A stretch of DNA of 64,000 nucleotides, taken from positions 107,835,129-107,899,128 of the forward strand of contig NC_056527.1 in NCBI RefSeq assembly GCF_019175285.1. Reading direction: 5' to 3'. This DNA is from Sceloporus undulatus. Lineage: Eukaryota > Chordata > Lepidosauria > Squamata > Phrynosomatidae. Of this stretch, positions 54,501 through 64,000 are shown in pieces. Made by a program: the position numbers and the translations under genes. A model generated the notes under the pieces. The model was given only the letters and a program-made list of their open reading frames with translations, did not search any database and was not told where the DNA came from. Every line of letters starts with the position of its first letter. Within the stretch, counting starts at the first letter, position 1.

Positions 54501-57051
54501 TTCATCCTCAGTCTATGCCTATCTTGAAGGATTTTTTTTAGAAGTATCTGCACTGAGAAGATGGTGAAGGAAGGCTGAGAAACACAGACTTTCAGTGCTG
54601 GATTCCAGCAATCTATCTGCAGTAAACAAGGCAATAAAGCTTATGTTAGGAAAAAGTAGGATTCTGCTTCTGGCCACTCCTATAGCTGTGTGTGCCTGCC
54701 TACAACAGGCAAGGTAAGAAGGAGCTAACTCCAAAATCCCTAAGCATGTGTGAACAGTAAAACAGAGAAGAGAGGGGAGCAGATAAGCCTGCCTCACCAG
54801 CTAACTCCAACATGCTTTTAAAAAGAGCACAGATCTTACGTTTGGCCACGAAAATGGAGAAACATGGAAGCTGGTGAAAGAAAAGAAAAAATCATCCCTG
54901 GATGTATTTTGGAAGAAGACGTCAAATGGTCTTTAAAAGGTTTAACAAGTTCTTGTTGACTTATGCAAAGCTTACCTGACCTAGGTGCTTCATTTCCTAT
55001 GTGCATACTGTTGGTTTTAAATAAAACATTTGCACTTCTTTTCAACTGCTCTTATTAACTGTGGTATAGGAATCTGTCCCCATTATTTCTATGTTACTTT
55101 TTCCTACAGTAATGCCTAATAACATATATATTTATTTCTATAATGGAGGTATACTTGTACAGTATATGCATTTTACACCACAGTGTAAAAATTTACCCCA
55201 CAGTGTTCTGTGGATATGGGTCAGTGCTGTTGCTACATATATAACCCACCCAGCCTTTGCTGGCTTAAGGACACAAAGGTGGAGAGCAAGTCACAACAGA
55301 ACAATTTCCCTGTAGATGCTGTATGGGACTATAACACCAATCAGCTCTCATCAGGATAGTTAATGGGAAGGGTTGCAATTCAACAGCATCTGGACGGCCA
55401 CAGATGCATTTCTTGCCCCAGTTAATCTCTCTTCTCCAAAATGCATTTCATGCACAAAGACAGTGATGGTGGCCACATCTGTGTACCAGACTCAAAGATA
55501 TGAGGAACATACCCCACCAGTGATTGCTGCTTCAATGGAAGATTTTGGCATACTTTTGCTCCGACACTGTTCAATAACGTTGGCTAAATTACTGTTCAAT
55601 TCTGGATTGGGGCCTCCTTCTGCCAAAGACATTTGAGAACATGAGAGATAATATATTAATTATCATCATCGCTGCATGATTACTACATCATCATCATCAT
55701 TATTATTATCATCTTGCCCTTTGCTTTGAGCAGCAAAATGTCTTGAGTTGCACCTGGAGATCATCTTCCTCACCTCTGCCATTTAAGGTATGGGAGGAAA
55801 GCTGATTTTTAAATGGTGAATTTAAATGTTGAATTTTAAATGTGGACTATTTTAAAACTTGTGTGTGTCTTATTTGTCCTTTCAAACTGGACTTATCTGT
55901 ACCCTGCCCTGGACTTATGAATTACTGTATTTTAATCAATTTTGTTCATTGTTGATTTGCTGCTGTTCCCGTTTCAACCTGTGAGGAGAAATAATGATAA
56001 TAATAGTATTATTTCTTACCTGCCTCTCCCCATGGATCAAGGCAGAGAACAACAAATCAACACTGAACAACAGTGATTAAAACACATTAATAATAATAAT
56101 TCTTACCCATCTTTCCCCATGGATCGAGGTGAAGAACAATAAATAGGTGAAGAACAATAAATCAGCAATAAACAACATTTAAAAAACATGTTAATAATAA
56201 TAATAATTGTTATTGTTATTATTATCAATGTGTATTAATCAATGTTACTCATTTCTGATTTGTTGTTGTTTTCTGCCTCGATATAATAATAATACCTACC
56301 TGGCTCTCTCCATGGATTGAGGCAGAGAACAACAGATCAGAAATGAGTAACATTGATTAAAATGCATTAACAATAATAATAATAATAATAGGTGTTGTTT
56401 TTTAATTGATGTTGTTCATTGTTGATTTGTTGTTGTTGTTGTTGTTAGGGACTACAGTGATTAGCAGCAGAGACCTTGCCTGGTCATGGGCCTTTTTCTT
56501 CAGGTCTACCGTCTACACAAATATAGAACATCAGATTTGTTCATTACAACACGGTTGGGACTCCTTTGGCCTCCCAGATGTTTCTAATTATAGTCTATAC
56601 ACAACCCTTGTTGTTGCTGTTGTTGTTGTTGTATGCAAACCTATTTTTGTTTAAATTTGGGAAGGTTTGTTGAGCAAGGGTTTACTATTGCTTTCCTCTG
56701 AGGCTGAGAGAAAATGACTTGCCCAGGGTCAACCCCTAACCACCAGCTTTTTCCCTCACTGGCTGGCAGCTTCTGGAGGCACACAATTTCTTCACTCACC
56801 TCTCACAATAACAATGCAAATGCTGCCACTGTACCTTTGACTGCCAGTCGGATCATCATGGTGAGCTTTTGGAAAAGGCGGGACCGAGCAGTGTCTTTTG
56901 GGCCTTTCACATGTTTGACCTTAGACCATTTGTTGTGTCCGGCGAATGCAGCGCAGGAAGCATGGATGGTGCGACTGGGGTTGTCCAGGAGCGTAAAAAG
57001 ATGTTGCCGGAACAAGACATTTGCTCTTGTGAGAGTGATGCCCGCTGACAT
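51517..57051 (-). CDS. TACO1: TACO1, translational activator of cytochrome c oxidase I
   Basis: Five coding exons join cleanly: 57051-56835, 55619-55513, 54099-53969, 52988-52811 and 51717-51517. All have AG acceptors and GT donors with matching phases. They give 277 residues (human 297). TACO1 is a YebC-family mitochondrial matrix protein needed for efficient translation of the COX1 mRNA on mitoribosomes. The N-terminus (1-36, [19 protein letters not shown]...) is basic and Ser/Thr-rich, as a mitochondrial presequence. The family signature [17 protein letters not shown] follows, then [70 protein letters not shown] and the C-terminal LEFIPTV...[10 protein letters not shown]. Nothing is missing. 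Introns carry SINEs, LINE tails and a foldback array. Human TACO1 lies between DCAF7 and MAP3K3; neither neighbour is recognised here. Confidence 0.97.
52090..52278 (-). mobile_element. Sauria SINE in TACO1 intron 4
   Basis: Minus orientation, B-box TTTGAATCC-like, 'gcaagtcacacactctcagcc' core, shortened tail. Confidence 0.8.
53285..53475. repeat. (ATT)n plus LINE-type tail in TACO1 intron 3
   Basis: ATT run 53303-53330, then 'cttgctctttcccaaaaccgggacccatagtagctcacaat' and A-rich 'aaaatagaattaaaatatt', like 19080-19240. Confidence 0.5.
55921..56450. repeat. Array of about six 60-100-bp units in both orientations, TACO1 intron 1
   Basis: Three direct units (about 56018, 56101 and 56292: 'ctctcccatggat(c/t)aggcagagaacaac'-like) alternate with three inverted ones (about 55921, 56205 and 56391: 'aatcaatgtt...catt...tgttgttgtt'). 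They are separated by TAA/TTG runs. Unit 56328-56370 is nearly the exact reverse complement of 56228-56270. Confidence 0.7.
56605..56745 (-). mobile_element. Sauria SINE, 3' half
   Basis: (GTT)n end, 'gtttgttgagcaagggttt' and 'cctctgaggctgagagaaaatgacttgccc'. The tRNA head is absent. Lies 90 bases 3' of the TACO1 first coding exon. Confidence 0.78.
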
Positions 57052-57164
57052 GTCTCAGGTGCGAGAAGAAGTCTCCTTGGGGCTCAATCTTCAAATAAAA
57101 CATAAGCAAAATGGCTACTGTGAAATTGGAAAAAAAAATACATTTATACACATTTATAATATAT

Positions 57165-57286
57165 TTACTTGGTGTATATTTATTTATACCTGGCCTTTTC
57201 CCCAATAACGGGGCTCAAGCTGGTTTACAACTTATTAAAAGCAATGCAAATGAACATCTATACACAAACATCAGTTTTAAAAAAGG

Positions 57287-57317
<31 letters not shown>

Positions 57318-57318
57318 A
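57165..57318. repeat. LINE-type tail and (TA)n microsatellite
   Basis: 'tatttatacctggccttttccccaataacggggctcaagctggtttacaac' then A-rich sequence and TA repeats at 57294-57318. Confidence 0.55.
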
Positions 57319-57324
57319 AAAACA

Positions 57325-57866
57325 GTGGTTCAAACTTTGGGCTACGGCTCTGGAGACCAGGGTTTGAATCCCAGCTCAGCCTCAGAGGATAGCAGTGGCA
57401 AACCCTCTCTGATTAAAACTTGCCAAGAAAACCCGATGATAGGTTCCCCTTGGGGTCATAGAAACCCACTGGGTGACCTTTTGCGAGTCACACTCTCTCA
57501 GCCTCAGAGGATAGCAATGGCAAACCCCTTCTGATGAAGCCTGCCAAGAAAACCCTAGCCTAGGATAAGTTCCACTTATAATCATGGAAACCCACTGAGG
57601 GGCCTTAGGCAAGTCACACTCTCTCAGCCTCTAAGGATGGCAAAGGAAACCCTCTTTGATGAAACCTGCCAAGAAAACCCTATTACTGTATAAGTTCCTC
57701 TTAGGGTCATGGAAACCCACTGGGTGACCTTAGGAAGTCACACTCTCTCAGTCTTAGAGGATAGCAATGACAAACCCCCTTCTGATTAAGCCTGCCAAGA
57801 AAACCCTATGAATGGGTCTCCATAAATTGGAAAGGACCTGAAGGCACACAGCAACAACAACAACAC
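57325..57866 (+). mobile_element. Sauria SINE with tandemly amplified central domain
   Basis: A tRNA-like head with B-box GGTTTGAATCCC (57357-57371) leads into a 125-126-bp unit repeated about 3.6 times. The 'gaaacccact' landmark recurs at 57461, 57587 and 57712, each time with 'caagtcacactctctcag' and 'ctgccaagaaaaccc'. The normal SINE tail 'aaaggacctgaaggcacac' and (AAC)n close it. About 540 bp versus about 250 for a usual copy. Confidence 0.9.
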
Positions 57867-57890
57867 CTTCATAAGTCCTCAAGCAAGTTT

Positions 57891-58028
57891 GCAGTGGCCC
57901 CCAAACTGTGCCCTTTAAGAGCTTTTGGACTTCATCTCCCAGAAGCCTCAGCCACGTTGGCCAATAGCCTGGGATTCTGGGAGCTGAAGTCCAAAATCCC
58001 TTAAAGAGGACAGTTTGGGGGACCATTG
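57891..58028. mobile_element. Foldback MITE family B, copy 2
   Basis: 'cagtggcccccaaactgtgccctttaagag' at left; 'cttaaagaggacagtttgggggaccatt' at right. Lies immediately downstream of the candidate TACO1 promoter exon. Confidence 0.85.
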
Positions 58029-58134
58029 AATTAGAGGGCAGGAAAGGGAAGACACATCTCCCATTTGTGATCAAGTCCTGGGAGGCGACCCTAATTGTGA
58101 ATGGGGAGGCTTCCCGCAACTGCTGCTCTTTTAA

Positions 58135-58262
58135 ATGCATTGACCTACCTCCTAGCAGCGGAGTCGTCTCCCAGAGTTCCACAGACCTCTTCCCCTGGAG
58201 CTCCGCCCACGAGGGGCGGGGCCTAATCTGATTTAACGCTTTCATTTCCGCTTCTCCAAAGG
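58135..58262 (-). promoter_or_regulatory. Candidate TACO1 promoter and noncoding first exon
   Basis: GC-rich island with a GC box (GGGGCGGGGCC near 58214-58224) and a CGGAAATG-type motif. On the minus strand the segment ends in AGGAG|GTAGGT at 58149/58148, a good donor. It could splice to an acceptor just ahead of the ATG at 57051 (for example 'ttttatttgaag'). Position and strand suit TACO1; transcription is inferred. Confidence 0.5.
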
Positions 58263-58274
58263 TTGCCCATATAG

Positions 58275-58407
58275 TAGTTCCCCAGACTGTGCCCTAAGAG
58301 ACTTTGGCCTTCAGCTCCCAGAAGCCTCAGTCATGTTGGCCAATAGCCTAGGATTCTGGGAGCTGTAGTCCTAAATCCCTTAAAGAACACGGTTTGGGGA
58401 CCACTCT
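58275..58407. mobile_element. Foldback MITE family B, copy 3
   Basis: 'gttccccagactgtgccctaagag' at left; 'cacggtttggggaccactctg' at right. Lies immediately upstream of the candidate TACO1 promoter. Confidence 0.85.
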
Positions 58408-58426
58408 GCTAGTATAGTGTGGGTTT

Positions 58427-58626
58427 GGTCCAAAACACACTGCTGAAACAATCCAGTTTGAGATTAGCTGCCCTCAGAGCTCAGTGCCAGGGAAGCCATG
58501 GGAAATGTAGTTTATTGTGGCACCAGAACTCTCTGACAGAGAAGGCTAAATGTCTCACAAAACTACAGTTCCCAGAATTCTCTAGCATTGAGCCAAGGTA
58601 GTTAAAGCGACCTCAAACTGGATTAC
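58427..58626. mobile_element. Foldback MITE family A, copy 4, cut by a mariner-like element
   Basis: Left end and both inner arms are present; the copy stops at 'caaactggatta', where a 'CAGTGGTCCCTCCAC' end begins. Confidence 0.85.
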
Positions 58627-58900
58627 AGTGGTCCCTCCACATTCACTGGGGTTAAGGGTGAAGGATCCCTTTGAATGGGGGAAAGCTGCAAATAATAAAA
58701 CACTATTCTTTTTATCTGAGGTAAAACCCCTCTAGGAATCCCCTGCGCAACTCTATGGTCAACATCTGCCATGATCATAGAATCAGGCTGGAGGACCTAG
58801 AAATGCCTAGAGAGGTGTTTTCTCTAGACACCTCTAGCTTCTCCAATACCACTCTATGGTCAACTTCTGGCAAGGGTTACGCTAGAGGACCTAGGATATA
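58627..58900. mobile_element. Mariner-like element family D, truncated
   Basis: Starts CAGTGGTCCCTCCACATTC after TA. The inside shares 'cctctaggaa', 'caactctatggtcaac' and 'ggaggacctag' blocks with 61247-61618. Confidence 0.65.
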
Positions 58901-59139
58901 ACCCCATTCTTCCCCAACTCTGGCTTTATTTCCTTGTTTACTGCAGACATGCTGCTGCACCTTCACATCACAGTCTGTACATCCTCTCAGTGTTGATGCT
59001 GCTAAAAAACATTCAGCTAGACTGAAAGTGAGGAAGAAAAGAGTGGCTGGGTGGGCGAAAAAAGACTTTGTAAAAAGAATCTTCTTTGTTGGAGGGTTTC
59101 TTAACTGAGGTATGTCTGTATATCATTTGCTAGGGAATA

Positions 59140-59340
59140 GGAGCCCGTGTGGCATAGTGGTTTGAGTGTTGCATTATGACCAGGGCTTGGCCATGAAACT
59201 CACCAAGTGACACTCTCAGCCTCAGGGGAAGGTAATGGCAAATCTCCTCAGAACAAATCTTGCCAAGCAAACCCCATGACAGGTTCACTTTATTTAGCAT
59301 CACCAAAGTTGGAAATGACTTGAAGGCACACAACAATGAA
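59140..59340 (+). mobile_element. Sauria SINE
   Basis: 'agcccgtgtggcatagtggtttgag', 'gacactctcagcctcagggg', and 'gttggaaatgacttgaaggcacac' tail. The B-box region is shortened. Confidence 0.88.
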
Positions 59341-59460
59341 GGGGACAGCACTGCTGCCCTCACATCAGGCTTTCCAGGGTCATTTTCCTAGCCACTGTGT
59401 GAACAGAATGCTACACTAGATAGGCCTTTGGTCTGATCTAACACGGCTCTTTTTGTGTTA

Positions 59461-59703
59461 CAGTGGTACCTCGGGATACGAAATACCCAGGTTACGAATT
59501 TTTCGGGATACGAAAAAATGCCATTGGAAATAATTGTTCCGGGTTACGAATGTTTTTTCGGGTTACGAAAAAACTTCGGCGCTATTTTAAAAGGAACCGC
59601 GGCTTTTCCCCATTAGCGCCTATGGCAATTCGGCTTACGAAGGCTTTTCGGTTTACGAACGGTGCCGCGGAACGAATTAATTTCGTAACCCGAGGCACCA
59701 CTG
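59461..59703. mobile_element. Tigger-like mariner MITE, copy 2
   Basis: Same terminal repeats (CAGTGGTACCTCGGG / CCCGAGGCACCACTG) and TA flanks (59459-59460, 59704-59705) as 13254-13507. Very similar sequence, about 11 bases shorter. Confidence 0.92.
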
Positions 59704-59709
59704 TATTTG

Positions 59710-60715
59710 TATCCACCGGGCTGTTTACAGCACTGCAAATGGTGAAATCAGAGGGAACTGAAATGCAAAAAATGCCAGCAGTGGCAACCGAGTTATGAAC
59801 AGTGTTTATCATTTGTACAAATAATGAAAGAGGTGGTGGTTATAGTGTAGACACCCTGGCACTTGTGAGCTAATTAACACATATACACTTGTATATTTGA
59901 GAACTTCAAAGTGATTATAAATTATCTCCTGCCCTACATCCCTCTTGAAGGCAAAGAAACCCCTGCCGTCTCTCTAAACCAGCACTCTTCTCTCTTTAAC
60001 TGCAGTCTGCAGAATGCCTGACACAAAGAGGTTCAGCAAGTGGATTTTTTCTAGCCAGCATGACAGGAAATGTGATATTATTCTCTACATCAGATTGCTA
60101 CGCATGAAAGAAAAAACTTTAAAACCAAGAAAATAAAAGTATCAATTTGACTCCTAAATATTAGTTTTCTATCTTTCAACTACCAGGACAGAGTAGTTTT
60201 TGACAGCCTCTGCCCCAACTCTTGGACAGGAATTTATAGTTTCTGTGCCAGTCCAATGTCCCTAACATGATCCAACAGGAAGGTTTTTGTTTCCGAGCAT
60301 GAAAAGGACTACAACTTCCAACATCCTGTGAGCCACAGTGGCTGGGAAATCTAGGCATTGTAGTCCAAAATGGACCTTAGCCAATGTTCAGTAACTAGGT
60401 GCTTTCCATCATCCTGGCCTTCTAGAAAACTTGCTTGAAAACTAGTTTTGCATAGAGGACAATTGAGAGCTCAGTTTCTGTTCCTTGTACTTTAAACAAA
60501 ACCGGTCTAGACAGGCTTTGTGGGAAACATACACTTAATACTCATGGTTAATGACACACAGGTGCAGTTTTCTCTGTTTCAAGAGCTGAAATGAAAAGGA
60601 GGAGAGGAAGAAGGAGTTTGGGAAGATAAGAAGGGGTGAAAATCAGGGATAAGTTGATCAGAAAAAGACAACTGAGTACATAATAAAATGCAGTATATGT
60701 AATATTGCAGTAAAT
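59710..60715. other. Noncoding, nothing recognised
   Basis: No supported gene; a short 'gactacaacttccaacatcc' MITE-like scrap near 60305. Confidence 0.4.
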
Positions 60716-60717
60716 AA

Positions 60718-60842
60718 ACCACATTAATTTATATATGAGTGTTTTTAGCTTTTGTTTTGTATTGGCCTACATTTTTCTTGAATGTCCTACATTTTGCGGT
60801 GCCTTTGTCCTCCATTGAGGTTAGGGCATCTGGTCACTCTGC
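60718..60842 (-). mobile_element. 'CAGGGTGACCAGA' family fragment, inverted
   Basis: 'ttcttgaatgtcctacattttgcggtgcctttgtcctcc...gcatctggtcactctg' equals the family's left end in reverse. Confidence 0.65.
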
Positions 60843-61164
60843 TCTTGATGACCAATGGATTGAGAAGCACGGAATTTAATTTTTTAAAACTTTATTTTAA
60901 TAGACAAAATCCATCACATAAAACATTTGTACATTAATAAGGATTATTTCCCATGTCTTTTTTCAGTATAATAAAGTCATTTTAAATAAATGTTGTTGTC
61001 TTTTCTTCTTTACTACCTTTACTCTAGTATGCAAAACAAAATTGTTCCCATTTGTGACTTCAATGTCTATAATGCATTTTTTTTTTCATTTTGTCTCTCA
61101 GTTTATAAATCGTATGTGTATGATGTATGAGAAGCAATGAATTTAAGAGTATGCAATGGGATCT

Positions 61165-61656
61165 TGCAGCACCTCTGAAACAAATACAGTTCCCAGGATG
61201 CCCTGGCATTGGGCCAGGGATGTTAAAGCAGTCTCAAAATGGATTACACTCCTCCCTCCACCTTTGCAGCTTTGACTTTTGTAGATTTGATTATTCACTG
61301 ATTTTGTTAATATGTTCTCTCTAGGAATGTCTAGGTCCTCCAGCGCAACTCTATGGTCAACTTTAACCAAAAGGTGCACTGATGGCCTAGGGATTCCTAG
61401 AGAGAACACTCCACTAGGCCTTTTGAGTTCCTCCAATGTAACTCTATGGTCAAGGTCTGGCAGATGTTGACCACAGACTTGCCCTGGAGGACCTAGACTA
61501 GAGATTCCTAGAGAGGTGTTGTGTCAGGTAAAAACATAAGTGTTTCTGTTATTTGCGGTTTTTCCATATTCACAGGTGACCTGTGGCCCTAAGCCCAGCG
61601 AATGTGGAGGGAGGAGTGTAGTACTGTATCTGCTGCAGTGTGTTCTGGACTGGACC
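61165..61656. mobile_element. Foldback MITE family A, copy 5, split by a nested element
   Basis: The partial inner arm and 'ctcaaaatggatta' (61165-61246) resume after the nested element as 'ctgctgcagtgtgttctggac' (61630-61650), the family A right end. Confidence 0.78.
61247..61618. mobile_element. Mariner-like MITE family D nested in family A
   Basis: Perfect 15-bp terminal repeats CACTCCTCCCTCCAC / GTGGAGGGAGGAGTG with TA on both sides (61245-61246, 61619-61620). 372 bp, noncoding. Contains repeated 'tctatggtcaa' and 'cctagagag' blocks. Confidence 0.88.
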
Positions 61657-62058
61657 TGACTGTTGCGCATGCCCGAAACGCAAGGCAACCAGAGAGAGAG
61701 AGAGAGAGAAGCGGGTCTCAGTCACTGCGCATGCGTGAAAGGAAAGGAAAGGCAATGCAGAGAGAGAAAAGAGGAAGAGGACCTGCCTGTGAGGCATCTG
61801 GGGATTCACTGCGCATGCCTGAAATGCAAGGCAATGCAGAGAAGGGGTGGGGGCGGGGCCGTGTTTCTTGCGTCACTCAGAATGACAGCTCTGCTAGCCT
61901 ATCGCATTCTCTATCTCCAGAGGCCTGCGATTGGGCCGTCGCCGCAGAACAGGCTCTGCCGGACTGAGCGCGTGGGATTGTGGGTAAAGGGCTGCGAGGG
62001 AGCCGTTAAAGTGGACGGATGACGGGAAGCTGCGGGAAAAGAGGTAGCTTGAGCCGTG
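61657..62058 (+). promoter_or_regulatory. NRF1/GC-box promoter and candidate first exon of an unidentified gene
   Basis: Three diverged tandem units each carry an NRF1-like TGCGCATGC core (about 61667, 61729 and 61813). GGGGCGGGGCC (about 61850), TGCGTCAC and GATTGGG follow. The transcribed part would end CCGTG|GTAAGA at 62058/62059. A short frame from ATG 62019 (MTGSCGKRG...) is open to that donor. No later exon is recognised before the window ends, so the gene's identity is unknown. Confidence 0.55.
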
Positions 62059-62159
62059 GTAAGATGGATGCGAAGTCGGGGGTGGCTCTGAGAGGGACTC
62101 AAGGGGAAGGGAAGGCTTTGTGCGAGGGAGGAGGGCCAGCTCCTAATGAGGAAACGGGG

Positions 62160-62262
62160 GCTGCATCCACACTGGAGAAATAACCCGGTTTGACACCGCT
62201 TTAACTTGTTGTCTGGCTGAAGGCTATGGAATTCTGGGAGTTGGAGTCTGTGTAAGATGCAG
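62160..62262. mobile_element. Foldback MITE family E, left half
   Basis: 'ggctgcatccacactggagaaataacccgg' to 'tatggaattctgggagttggagtc', as at 40240; the right arm is missing. Confidence 0.75.
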
Positions 62263-62586
62263 TTGCCAGTCTCCTTGGCTTCTGTCCAAGGAGACAGAAG
62301 GTTAGTGAACCTTCTCCTTCGCCAGAGGCCACCGAATGTCTGGGGCCAAGTCTGGCCAAATAGAGCTCTCCAGCGTTGATGCTCTCAGGCTTAGGCCCTG
62401 GATTAAGGCGGTGGAGCTGGGAAGGTTGTAGGGCTGGAAGTGGCAGAGCAAAAGGAAGAGGCCTGCTATGTCTAGGCTGGCTCGGTTCGTAGCATGTCTG
62501 CTAGGCCTACATGACCAGCCCAGAGTGTGCGACAGCTTTCCTCCTACTCACAGGGTCTAAGGCTACAACCTGAGAGCTAAAATTAA

Positions 62587-62812
62587 CATAGGGCCAGAAC
62601 AGACAGGCCAAATAGAGCCGCTCCATGTCACTTTGGGGGTGTGCTGTCCCAATGATGCATGCGCCCTAAGAGGCCAGAAACTACCAAAGCCATGCTCCAC
62701 TCCTAAGGACTGGAGCGCAGCTTCTGGCCTCTTCCAATGCATGTGTCATTTAAACAGCATACCTCCAAAGTGACCCAAAGCAGCTTTATTTTGCCCTGTC
62801 CGTTTGGGTCCA
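62587..62812. mobile_element. Long palindromic MITE, copy 2
   Basis: Shares 'atgatgcatgcgccctaagag', 'catttaaacagcatacctcc' and 'aaagcagctttattttg' with 19260-19492. The arms are more diverged. Confidence 0.75.
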
Positions 62813-62814
62813 TA

Positions 62815-64000
62815 GTCATTCCATAATGGTCAGTTGGTTCACTAAATGAGGCCCAGTGCTGAAACCCAGTCTTGGAACATCTGCTGTATCTCCTTAACTG
62901 CAAAGGGGTGCTGGGGACAATTGCCAGTTTTGGACAGGGGTCCATGCTGTTCCTCCAGCCTATGGCTTTCCTCTAGCCAACTGCCCTCTCATAAGAGGAT
63001 TTAGATAAAGCTAAGATAAAAGGCCAGGACCAAGAGACTTTCCTGCCCAAGACAACGCAGCAAATGGCTCCCCATAGCAACCCAAGGAAAGGTACGGAGC
63101 ACCCAAAACCAGGCGAGTTATTTTGGTACTTGGGGAAAGAACAGCCCATATACATCCCTGCCCTCTGAAGAACTTAACAATGTTCTGCTCTTCAGTCACA
63201 CACCCAAGACAACACAACACAACACAACACACACACACTGCCTAAGGCAAATGCCTCACTGCCTAATTGTATGCTGGCATTGCGTCTGATGTTTAATTTT
63301 AAAACTTCCTCAATTTTCTGTATATTACATAAACAGTATCTAAAAATGACCCATCCCAGAACTAAACAGGGTTGTTCGCCTCACTTGCAAAAATGCTCCT
63401 AGAGTTACAGAAGACCCCAAACATCCTGCACTCAGTCTGTAAAACATCCTTCCAAGAAGAAAGAAATCCTATTATTTTCCAAGGCAGTCTGTCTCACAAT
63501 CAGTTAGGAACGTCCTATTTGATGGTTCAATACATCCCACATTTTCTGTCTATTAAAACCCTTGCTTCCCCTGCCCTTGTTTTTTGTTTCCTTTCTCCAG
63601 GACTGCTCCATCTTCAAAGTTTAGACAAGATTTAGACAAGAACATTATCGGATCTCTTCACTTCCGCTTTTGTTGTAGAAGCATTTCCAGAGCTTGGAAA
63701 CACTTCCTTAAAAATAAATTCATTACCTCTAATACGTTGAACTTTTCAGCAACAAATTTAAAATTTGTTCTTTTAATAATTAAACAACCAGGGTCTTGTT
63801 GTTATTTTTAAAGTACACAGGCCTGCAATAATTTTTTTTAATATTGTAGCTGTTTTTAAATGTATTTTTGGATGCTGAACTTGTAAAACACAATTGAAAT
63901 GTCATACAGTTTTTTCACAAATTCAGTACTTTTATCAACTCAGTTGTTACTCAGCTTTGATGAAGTGTAGACGCTTATGCTCCAGTGCAATTTCTTTTAG
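62815..64000. other. Noncoding to window end
   Basis: No exon recognised; ACAAC/AC microsatellite at 63206-63237. Perhaps the first intron of the gene starting at about 62 kb. Confidence 0.4.

Noticed and set aside
57325-57400. tRNA gene from the A/B-box-like head
   Set aside because: It continues into a SINE body; the same head occurs at several other SINE copies.
57325-57866. CRISPR-like array because of regular 125-bp spacing
   Set aside because: The repeated units have no unique spacers and match a SINE core; the genome is a vertebrate.
62064-62187. Alternative coding start MDAKSGVALRG... after the donor at 62058
   Set aside because: It runs into a foldback MITE and stops; it lies in the predicted intron.

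Overview
The window is about 64 kb of vertebrate nuclear DNA, almost certainly from a squamate reptile and plausibly an iguanian lizard. The evidence is multi-exon genes with GT-AG introns, many tRNA-headed Sauria-type SINEs, a 5S-rRNA-headed SINE with the same kind of tail, CR1 and L2 LINE fragments, and many short palindromic hAT- and mariner-like elements. Three 10-N assembly gaps are present (2303-2312, 11599-11608, 46808-46817). I recognised no LTR element or endogenous virus.

Left to right: a complete replication-dependent histone H1 gene (minus, 84-779) with its 3' histone stem-loop, TATA and CCAAT boxes; a tandem duplication upstream of it (1020-1855); a repeat-rich stretch; a two-exon minus-strand gene (7681-8647) carrying the conserved block of the FAM181 family but otherwise unlike FAM181A or FAM181B; about 16 kb of noncoding and repeat DNA; a single-coding-exon urotensin II receptor-like GPCR (plus, 24688-25698); about 9 kb of noncoding DNA; a large C2H2 zinc-finger gene with a degenerate KRAB-like exon (minus, 34698-38629); a CpG/ETS promoter near 41.6 kb; an intronless TBRG1-like gene with FYRN and FYRC domains (plus, 42575-43597) whose only apparent intron lies in the 5' UTR; L2 and hAT insertions; the complete five-exon TACO1 gene (minus, 51517-57051) with a GC-rich candidate promoter near 58.2 kb; and at 61.66-62.06 kb a strong NRF1/GC-box promoter with a candidate first exon of an unidentified plus-strand gene that runs off the window.

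The genes are not an operon or pathway. They are a chromatin linker histone, a putative nuclear regulator, a peptide-hormone receptor, a DNA-binding zinc-finger protein, a growth-regulator-like nuclear protein and a mitochondrial translation factor. The most noteworthy items are the FAM181-related gene, the intact intron-poor TBRG1 homologue with an upstream reading frame that would end overlapping its start codon, the zinc-finger array that decays only in its middle, an internally amplified SINE in the TACO1 upstream region, and nested or composite palindromic transposons.
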